Assembly (NCBI GenBank): GCA_029641185.1
Contig: JAPWGK010000020.1
Span: forward strand, 124,001 to 188,000
Length of the DNA stretch: 64,000 nucleotides
Direction of reading: 5' to 3'
Source: Pseudofabraea citricarpa
Taxonomy: Eukaryota > Ascomycota > Leotiomycetes > Helotiales > Dermateaceae
Shown: positions 57,336 through 64,000 of the stretch, piece after piece
Numbering within the stretch: position 1 is the stretch's first letter
How the letters are laid out: every line of letters starts with the position of its first letter
Notes under the pieces: model-generated
The model's input: only the letters and a program-made list of their open reading frames with translations
What the model was told of the DNA's origin: nothing
The model's database searches: none
Program-made: the position numbers and the translations under genes

Positions 57336-57606
57336 AGGGAAGAACTTGATGAGCAATTTCTGTGGAGTCTCAAAATCAAAACATTCCAAACCTTCTTAGG
57401 AAAACCTCAAGCAAAAGTATCACAGAAGCAAGACCTAGATCTCCAAACTGCCTTATACCCAAAAGTTTGCAGTTGTTGGAAGTATGTAGTTGGAATAAGT
57501 TCTATAGATGTAATAGAACCGGTCGTGACCAAATGAGTATCACAATCCCTTAACGCCTGCAATGCAACTCCAATGTTTCAAGATCAACATCCCTTGTTCT
57601 TGTGAT

Positions 57607-58374
57607 TCATGCTTCGACCTTGAGTTTCTCGATCGCTTCCGCTGGTATCGACTCATCATCCTCGTCTTCCTCAATCTTGCCCACCATGCCTCTCTCCCAA
57701 AGCTGCTTTCCGGTCAATGGAATCACTGTATCCCTTCCTCTGTTCTTTTTCTTTTCTGCCGCTTCCTCAGCCTCCTCCTCTTTGATCCGCAACTCCTCCA
57801 TCTCCTTCCTGAAATCCACGCGCCACTTAGCAAACGTTTCCGGGTTGACTGGTGTTCCATGAAACTTTTTGTTCTCCTCCTGCTCTACAGCCAATAGTTT
57901 TCGCTCTTCGTCCTGCCTTGCCTCTTCTTGTCGCTCAGCAATAAGTTGTTCTGCGTTATCTTTCAAGGTGGAAACTAGTGTAAAAATCATAGCCATCCCA
58001 AGGTTCTCCTCGATAGTCTCGGTGAGTCCATCGAGCAGCTTCTGTTTGTCGGAGTTGACATTGAAGAATCGATGCGTTGGCGCATTTGACTGTGGGAGCA
58101 GATCGAGTATAGGTGCAACCTCTGGATAGTCTTCGGGATAAGTAACTTGTAGCAATACTGTCGGAGGCTCTGACTCGTCGCCCGGGTTGTTTATGACATC
58201 TAATAGAATTGAAATTTTGTATTCTGTCTCCGATATGTCTATTTGATATAATTTGTCAGTTTTTAGGGCTTGAAAAGGGGATTCTCTCCTGTGCTTACCG
58301 TTGATTTCGTCGGGGAAGATACTGTCGAGGACTTCACGCTCCTCAATTTGGTCTTCTCTCCCCATGATGCCCAA
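57607..58374 (-). CDS. GIR2: Gir2, RWD-domain protein (two exons)
   Basis: Exon 1, 58374-58299, and exon 2, 58238-57607, give 235 aa. The intron (58298-58239, 60 nt, GTAAGC donor, AATAG acceptor) is an exact multiple of three and has no stop, so the unspliced frame stays open. The RWD domain starts EDQIEEREVLDSIFPDEIN, then ISETEYKISILLDV, PPTVLLQVTYPEDYPEVAP and the NPETFAKWRVDF motif; the C-terminus is acidic. Gir2 binds Gcn1 and the GTPase Rbg2 and tempers Gcn2 activation on ribosomes; human RWDD1/DFRP2 is the relative. The gene converges with ACL4 and diverges from PUF6 (189 bp between starts). Confidence 0.88.
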   Translation of the reverse strand: MGIMGREDQIEEREVLDSIFPDEINGKHRRESPFQALKTDKLYQIDISETEYKISILLDVINNPGDESEPPTVLLQVTYPEDYPEVAPILDLLPQSNAPTHRFFNVNSDKQKLLDGLTETIEENLGMAMIFTLVSTLKDNAEQLIAERQEEARQDEERKLLAVEQEENKKFHGTPVNPETFAKWRVDFRKEMEELRIKEEEAEEAAEKKKNRGRDTVIPLTGKQLWERGMVGKIEEDEDDESIPAEAIEKLKVEA

Positions 58375-58563
58375 GTTGTCATCGTCTTCTCAAGAACTGC
58401 TAACTGACAAGATTTCGTCGTGGGGTTGAGGGGTGCGAAGTGACGTTCCCAATTGGTCGAAGCGGGGATCGTCCCGCATTTTGAGATTTCACCGGTCGCC
58501 CAAAACTTTTTGGGAACCTCGAAACTTTTTTTATCCGACAATCTTCAAAATATCACCACAACC
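58375..58563. promoter_or_regulatory. Shared divergent promoter GIR2/PUF6
   Basis: 189 bp separate the two starts. It holds AAAACTTTTT (58503-58512) and GAAACTTTTT (58521-58530), words also seen before ACL4 and NUG1. Confidence 0.5.
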
Positions 58564-60715
58564 ATGCCAGCCGCAACAATAATCAAGAGTGGTACCTCTG
58601 GCACCAAGAGGAAGTCGGCACCTATCAAGGACGGCCATGTAAAGGAAAGCAAGAAGGCCAAAACAGGTTCTAGTCGTACAGAAACTCCAATCGCAAAGAA
58701 GGAAAAGCTAGCTGTCAGACAAAAGATTGAGTCTTCGGAATCAGACTCAGATGAGGGCGGAGCTCCTATAGAAGAAGAACCAACACCTAAGGCTGTAGAT
58801 GGTGTACATCCTGACAGAGTCAAGGCGGTAAATAGTAAGTTGCAGCGTACTAATGCAATTGATCGCAATCACTAACATTACAACAGCTCAAACTTCGAGA
58901 GAGGCGCACGCTAAACAAAAGCAATTGGCACAAGAACGAAGAGCAGCCAAACCTTTGGCAGATCCTCTAGTTCGGACGAAGAAGATATGGGAACGCCTCC
59001 GCCGAAAGTCGCACGTACCCAAGGAAGAGAGAGATACGCTGGTCAAAGAATTGTTCGAGATAATTACCGGTTCTATCAAGGACTTTGTGCTCAAGCATGA
59101 CTCCGTTAGAGTGGTTCAAACGGCAATCAAGTATGCGAATCCTGACCAGAAGAGGATGATTGCGAATGAGCTGAAGGGAACCTACCGACAACTTGCCGAG
59201 AGCAGATATGCTAAGTTCTTGATTGGAAAACTGTTGGTTCAAGGTGACAACGTGATCCGAGATCTTATCGTACCAGAATTTTATGGCCATGTCCGCAAAC
59301 TCATCAAGCACCCCGAGGCCTCTTGGATCCTGGATGATGTGTACCGCGGTGTTGCATCCAAGCGCCAGAGGGCAATCATTCTTCGAGAATGGTATGGTGC
59401 TGAATTTTCTCTTTTCCAGAAGGATAATACCGAGGAGGTCAGTGGTGAGCTATCGGAAATTCTAGCTGCAGAGCCAGGTAAAAGAGCACCAATTATGCGA
59501 TCATTACAAGAGCTCATCAACCACCTAATCCAGAAGAAGATGACAGGGTTCACACTGCTTCATGATGCTATGCTACAGTACTTCCTCAACGCCAAACCAG
59601 GAACCGAGGAGATCACAGACTTCATCGAGCTGTTAAAGGGCGACGAGGAGGGAGATCTGATGAAGAACTTGGCATTCACAAGATCAGGTTCAAGGGTTGT
59701 ATGTCTCGCATTGGCATACGGAACTGCAAAGGATCGAAAGCATATCCTGAAGACTTACAAGGACACATTACAAATGATGGCTGCGGATCCCAACGGCCAC
59801 ATTGTCATCCTCACTGCATACGAAGTCATTGATGACACTGTTTTGACTGCAAAGTCAATATTCCCTGAGCTTCTAAGCAAGGATGCCGAAAAGCAAATTG
59901 AGAATACCGTCTTCTCTGCCAACGATCTTAACGCCCGCACGACTCTTCTCTATCCCTTCCAAGGCCGGTCTAAATCATTATTCCCACCAAGTTACGCTTC
60001 AGATCTCGCGATTTTGGCCGAAATCGACGTGATCCGTACTACAACCAGTAAGAAAGACCCAGAAATCCGACAGAAAGAACTTGCCAAGGCGTTGTCCCCG
60101 TTTCTTCTCAAAGCTATAGCTTCTGCGGCTTCCGATCTTGTTGGTACAACTTTTGGTTGTCAATTTATTACCGAAGTACTATTTGGAGCCGAAGGAGACA
60201 AAGCAGCAGCATTAGAGGCAGTCGCAGCGACTGCAACTGGTGATCCCAACTACGTCCAGCCAGCGGCAGAAGAAGGAGCAGAAATTGAAGAGCCGATATC
60301 TCATATTGCAAGCACGCCGTTTGGTGGAAAGATGATCAAGGCTCTCATTGCTGGTGGGCGTTTTGATAGCAAGACGAAGCAGGTTGTGCCTGTCGAACCA
60401 GCTCTAAATTTCGCGGACGTTCTCTACCCGCATATCAAGGACCATGTTATTGACTGGGCCACTGGCTCGAGTTCGTTTGTTGTCTTATCGCTTGTTGAGT
60501 CCCCGTCCTTTTCACAGAAGGATGAGGTGCTCAAGATCTTGAAGGACAACAGAAAGCAGCTGGAGAAGTCTGCAACCGAAGAGACGGCAGACCAGAAGGC
60601 CGGCAGAGAGGCAGCTGAAGCACAGAAAGAGGCTGGCAAAGAAAAGAAGTCTAAAAGTGTTAAGGGACGGAATATTGGGAACAAAGGCGCTGCGTTGTTA
60701 TTAGAAAAGCTGTGA
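58564..60715 (+). CDS. PUF6: Puf6, Pumilio-repeat ribosome biogenesis protein (two exons)
   Basis: Exon 1, 58564-58834, and exon 2, 58887-60715, separated by a 52-nt intron (GTAAGT, AACAG), give 699 aa. The N-terminus is Lys/Ser-rich with NLS-like KKAKTG and an acidic SSESDSDEGG. After the junction the PUF/CPL region begins: KIWERLRRKSHVPKEERD, then Pumilio-like repeats with VVQTAIKYANPDQK, YAKFLIGKLL, LLHDAMLQYFLNAKPG and SGSRVVCLALAYGT, and the C-terminal PUM3/Puf6 part FVVLSLVESPSF. Puf6 and human PUM3 fold into an L-shaped array of PUF repeats that binds nucleic acid without base specificity; in yeast it works in 60S maturation and ASH1 mRNA repression. The C-terminus is Lys/Glu-rich. Confidence 0.93.
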
Positions 60716-60840
60716 TAGGCTAGATACCATGAATTTGCATATCTGTAGAATAATAGTTCTGGGTTACGTATGTTCCAACGTATTCCACTTTTTCGGGTTT
60801 TTTAGTTTACAGTAGTGTACCTCGATATCTATGGAGCCAA

Positions 60841-60854
60841 GGTACCTAGGTACC
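60841..60854. promoter_or_regulatory. 14-bp palindrome GGTACCTAGGTACC
   Basis: A perfect inverted repeat between PUF6 and the next gene, of the same CCTAGG class as those at 15416 and 25679. Confidence 0.6.
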
Positions 60855-61007
60855 AGGGTGTTGTGGCCTGAGGCAACCCGCCTCCTTCCCCAGACTTTCC
60901 TTCCTTGAAAGACGACGGGAAATCGTAGCTCGCGTTATCCTCGCGACCTTCAATTAAAGCAGCGACGTCGACGGAGCTTCAACAACGGATGTTCCGTGGC
61001 CAGCACA

Positions 61008-62217
61008 ATGGAGACCGATACCGTTCTTCATCAGCAGCAGCTACCCTCTGCATATCGTACGCTGCAACCACAAGCTGCCCAGGCCATTCAACACGGCCAG
61101 GCGCATCTGAACCATCCAGCTCTTGCCTCACAACACGGCCTGAACCTCAATGGCCTCGACGACAGCGACAATGTCTTCCACGAACTCCACCGTCTACAAG
61201 AGAACAACCACACCTTCCACACTCCCAATGCCTTCGACCACACCCAAGGCCATCGTTTACACGTACCAGATGCCGATAGCCCCCATACCCCGCAGCAGCA
61301 TGCCGGACAATTTGGTGTCTTGACGGGTGGTGGACCTCTGCAGCATAACTCAATCAATCGCTTACAACAAGAGGACGACATCTTTGGTACAACAGAGAAT
61401 GGGGACCAAAAGAGCAATGGCCATCAGAGCAGCAAAATTGTGGTGGATCCACCCAACCTTGCGGAATGGCGCCAGAGGCTTTTCAATGTAGACGACACAA
61501 TAACCTTGAGTGAAGAAGAGTAAGTAGTTCTCAGCACTTTTGATGCATAAACTCATTGCCATCAGATTTGAGACGTACTTTGCACATGTAGACAATGTCT
61601 ACTCTCATAGATCTACTCAACGCTACAAGCGCAAGCCATTCGTATCTCATTACTGGGACTGCCGTTTGAAAGGTCGCCCTCCAGGCACTCCGAAGTCCGA
61701 TGATCCAAACAAAAAGAAGCGGAAGCGGACAGCTCGTGAACGAGATCTCTGCGATGTGAAGATCAAGATTACAGAATACTTCCCTGGTGCCATGCTCCGC
61801 CCAGACTTCACACCCGAGCGAGCGGAGGGCTATGTGCAGAGGTCGGATGCTATGCCGGATTCCAACCAAGGAAATAGCTACTTTAATCAAGGACAGTCAA
61901 GAGCCAATCCAATCCAGGACGCGCAGCACAATTTTGGTATCATGATGAGTAATACTGTGCCTCAGGGTCATCCCGGTGCCACTGGTCAAAGATATTACAC
62001 CATTCAGCGCGTCAACGGCAACGGTGGCAACGGCAAAGGTGATGGTGTCGCGGGTCCCCATAAGCACACACTTGCCGAGAGTGATCGCGTCAAGAAGAAC
62101 AGTGTTCAACGTTACCTCTTGAAGAAAGACAAAGAAGAAAAGAAGACCCAAGTAAGTATCGATTTCATCATGCCGGTTGAGTACACAATCTCTCTTTATT
62201 GCCTTTTATGCCCCTGA
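61008..62217 (+). CDS. Conserved fungal protein of unknown function, possibly a DNA-binding regulator (3' end uncertain)
   Basis: Exon 1, 61008-61519, joins exon 2 from 61566 (intron GTAAGT, ATCAG). The N-terminus is Gln/His-rich; the conserved part is LSEEEFETYFAHVDNVYSH, then RYKRKPFVSHYWDCRLKG, RPPGTPKSDDPNKKKRKR and ERDLCDVKIKITEYFPGAM, with clustered Trp, Cys and basic residues. The protein continues to KHTLAESDRVKKNSVQRYLL. I recall the core from many Pezizomycotina but no function. Read straight through, the frame stops at 62217 after 387 aa with a tail that looks like intron. At 62152 lies a perfect GTAAGT donor, so the true end is elsewhere: either a short exon, or fusion to the GST exons beginning at 62474 (see findings). 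Confidence 0.7.
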
Positions 62218-62452
62218 CTCAATCACATTTCGTCACCGCGGGAAAGCAATTACCGCTTCTAAGCGATGCCTCTTGTGGTACTCGTCTTCAACAGCATGAT
62301 CGACGAGGATGATTTTTGAGAAATAAGTGGTTGAGGTAAATGGGTTAGGTATCATACAAAATTCTGTGGATTTTTATTATCTCTTCTACTTCTCTGTTAA
62401 ATATAAATTCGAAAACCCACTTCCTTGATTTCTGTGGCATATTGCTTCAGAC
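62218..62452. other. Gap between the 61 kb gene and the GST
   Basis: 235 bp that are either an intergenic promoter or the body of a 322-nt intron (62152-62473). 62310-62420 is AT- and pyrimidine-rich. Confidence 0.5.
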
Positions 62453-63395
62453 ATGACTAACCCGGATAAACAGAAGACCTACCATAAGAAAGCTAGTGGT
62501 GCTGCTCTTACAACTGTCCGAAAACATTCCAAGGAGAATGACTTAAAATTATTTGGAAGTTGTTTCTGGTTAGTAAATGAACAGCAAAAATCGACTGTTG
62601 ACGTTCTGCTGATACTCTTGCAGTCCCTTTGTGCAACGCGTCTGGATAGCATTGGAGGCAAAGGGGCTTCAATACCAGTATATTGAGGTTGATCCATACA
62701 AAAAACCTCAAGCGTTACTTGAAGTCAACCCAAGGGGTCTAATACCCGCCATACGTCATGGCGACTGGGGATGTGGTGAAAGCACTGTTCTCATGGAATA
62801 TGTAAGTATGAATTTATCTCCAGTATAAACAATTTTGTTAATATTGCTGGTAGTTGGAGGATCTTGGCATCGGCAATCCACTTCTACCTCAGGGTAATCC
62901 TCAACTTAGAGCTACCTGTCGGTTATGGAGTGACCATGTAAGTTAGTCTTATGAGCTTTTCTTCCGCATGTTAACTTTCATCAGATTAATCGGAAAATCA
63001 CACCGGCATTTTATCAATTGCTCCAAGCTCAGGACTTTGGAAAGCAAGCTGAGAGTACGAAGAAGCTCCAGGATGAAATTAAAAAGATTGTCGATGCTAG
63101 CGATCCACAAGGCCCCTTTTTCATTGGTCCACAATTGACTTATGTTGATATTCAATTTGCACCTTGGATGCTCCGTTGCTCCCGAGTCCTCAAACACTAT
63201 CGAGGCTGGCAAGATCCAATACCTGGTAGCCGATGGGGTCGTTGGATTGACGCTGTAGAAAGCAACGAGCATGTCAAGAGCACAACCAGTTTAGACGAGC
63301 TTTACATCGACAGCTATGAACGGTATGCCAAGAATCGACCTAATACGTCGGAACTTGCTGATGCTATAAATGATGGATTCTACAATCTACCTTGA
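62453..63395 (+). CDS. Omega-like glutathione transferase (four exons)
   Basis: Exons 62453-62568, 62624-62801, 62854-62937 and 62985-63395 give 262 aa (donors GTTAGT, GTAAGT, GTAAGT). The thioredoxin-like N-domain shows NDLKLFGSCFCPFVQRVWIA, with the Cys-Pro-Phe of omega-class enzymes (Cys39, split by intron 1), then YIEVDPYKKP, LEVNPRGLIPAI (cis-Pro) and GESTVLMEYLEDL. The C-domain has LWSDHINRKI and GPFFIGPQLTYVDIQFAPWM. Omega-type GSTs carry out glutathione-dependent thiol transfer and dehydroascorbate reduction. The start at 62453 (MTNPDKQKTYHKK) is the natural one for a stand-alone gene, but the same ATG sits inside a possible branch-site and acceptor (ATGACTAAC...AACAG) for fusion to the gene upstream. 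Confidence 0.85.
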
Positions 63396-63769
63396 TCATG
63401 TCAATCGTATATGGCGTCTGGGGTAATCGGTAATTTTCGGCGTGTATGGAGGATAATGAGGTTAATGACACAATGGCAAGTATTTGGCGATTAAAGTTGT
63501 AGTAGAATTTGCTACTTGCTATGAAGAGGAATCGAATTGCAATGTAGTATATATTACGCCATCAGAACCACCATGTTCATACTTTTGTTATTAGGCACGC
63601 TTACAAAAGTCAAGCTATGGAACTCTTTCATCTTAGTTCAATGCATTATGGTCTGTCACAATAAGCCAAATTATTATCAACTCGCATCAGTCAACATGTT
63701 CATATTATTCATTATGTATAAGTACACTCTATCTTTTTGGTATTGTCCTCCCAAGCTTCGCACGTCCTT
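63396..63769. other. Convergent 3' regions
   Basis: 374 bp between the GST and acetate kinase ends, AT-rich, with no gene. Confidence 0.6.
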
Positions 63770-64000
63770 CTAACCAAAGAGCTTCTCATCAACAGCACAG
63801 TACCTTGCCATCTCAAACTGTTCGTTTGTCTGACAAACCAAAGTTCTATGCTTTGCATCCTTCTTACCAACCTCTTGCACGACATCCTGAATCTTCTTCG
63901 CGTTCGCCTTTTCGTCGATCCCGAATCCTAAACAGGCAGCTTCTTCTGTAACTCTCTTTCTCAGCAAGTCACTCTTCTCACCAATCCCACCCGCGAACAC
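63770..64000 (-). CDS. Acetate kinase, C-terminal part (runs off the right edge)
   Basis: The minus frame is open to the window edge (64000) and gives the last 76 residues. FAGGIGEKSDLLRKRV is the acetate kinase C-terminal signature (the GIGENS-type nucleotide loop); ACLGFGIDEKANAKK matches the adjacent conserved LGF.LD..KN block. Acetate kinase interconverts acetate plus ATP and acetyl phosphate; in fungi it is paired with phosphoketolase, not with phosphotransacetylase as in bacteria. The rest of the gene lies outside the window, so intactness cannot be judged. Confidence 0.88.
   Translation of the reverse strand: MFAGGIGEKSDLLRKRVTEEAACLGFGIDEKANAKKIQDVVQEVGKKDAKHRTLVCQTNEQFEMARYCAVDEKLFG

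Noticed and set aside
7901..59110. tRNA B-box-like words (GGTTCGA, GGTTCAA)
   Set aside because: Each occurrence I checked (near 7901, 10570, 35288, 56562, 59106) lacks an A-box and acceptor pairing at the right distance, and several are inside genes.

Overview
The window reads as chromosomal DNA of a filamentous ascomycete (Pezizomycotina). Genes lie on both strands, most carry short introns (about 47-132 nt, GTRAGT-like donors, CTAAC/CTGAC branch sites, YAG acceptors), and many are single-copy housekeeping genes. A placement near Leotiomycetes is only a guess from protein flavour. I saw no tRNA, rRNA, transposon or CRISPR array.

Layout. 1-8 kb: the 3' end of pyrroline-5-carboxylate dehydrogenase, a secreted Ser/Thr-rich protein and a homeodomain regulator. 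8-16 kb: an 8.1 kb stretch with no supportable gene, full of tandem repeats, upstream of the homeobox gene. 16-21.6 kb: a DUF5672-type type II membrane protein, a four-exon HAD phosphatase and, divergent from it, the nucleolar GTPase Nug1. 22-31.9 kb: a nine-exon PhoD-like phosphatase, a bHLH factor, a small conserved protein and a GH5 glucanase-like enzyme. 32.5-42.7 kb: mitochondrial rhomboid Pcp1, a Tma17-like proteasome chaperone, two fungal proteins of unknown function and a nucleoside hydrolase. 43-50.6 kb: LSM8 (three small exons), VPS26, NUP120, RAD51. 51-64 kb: two unknown proteins, then ACL4, GIR2 and PUF6, an unknown conserved regulator-like protein, an omega-like glutathione transferase and the C-terminus of acetate kinase at the right edge.

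How the genes relate. The contents are mainly housekeeping, not a biosynthetic cluster. Four genes concern ribosome production or translation (NUG1, ACL4, GIR2, PUF6); three of these are consecutive, and GIR2/PUF6 share a 189 bp divergent promoter. Other divergent pairs are HAD phosphatase/NUG1 (261 bp), PCP1/TMA17 (about 380 bp), LSM8/VPS26 (392 bp) and the 38.9 kb gene/nucleoside hydrolase (936 bp).

No clear new biological system was found. The main gains are splice-corrected gene models (LSM8, HAD phosphatase, the DUF5672 protein with a hidden membrane anchor), an unresolved boundary between the 61 kb gene and the GST, an ATG-free open leader before the 28.6 kb gene, and short words (TACAGTAC, palindromes around CCTAGG, TCACGTG) that recur in the intergenic DNA. 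Splice sites were placed by eye from reading frame and consensus, so exact junctions are inferences.
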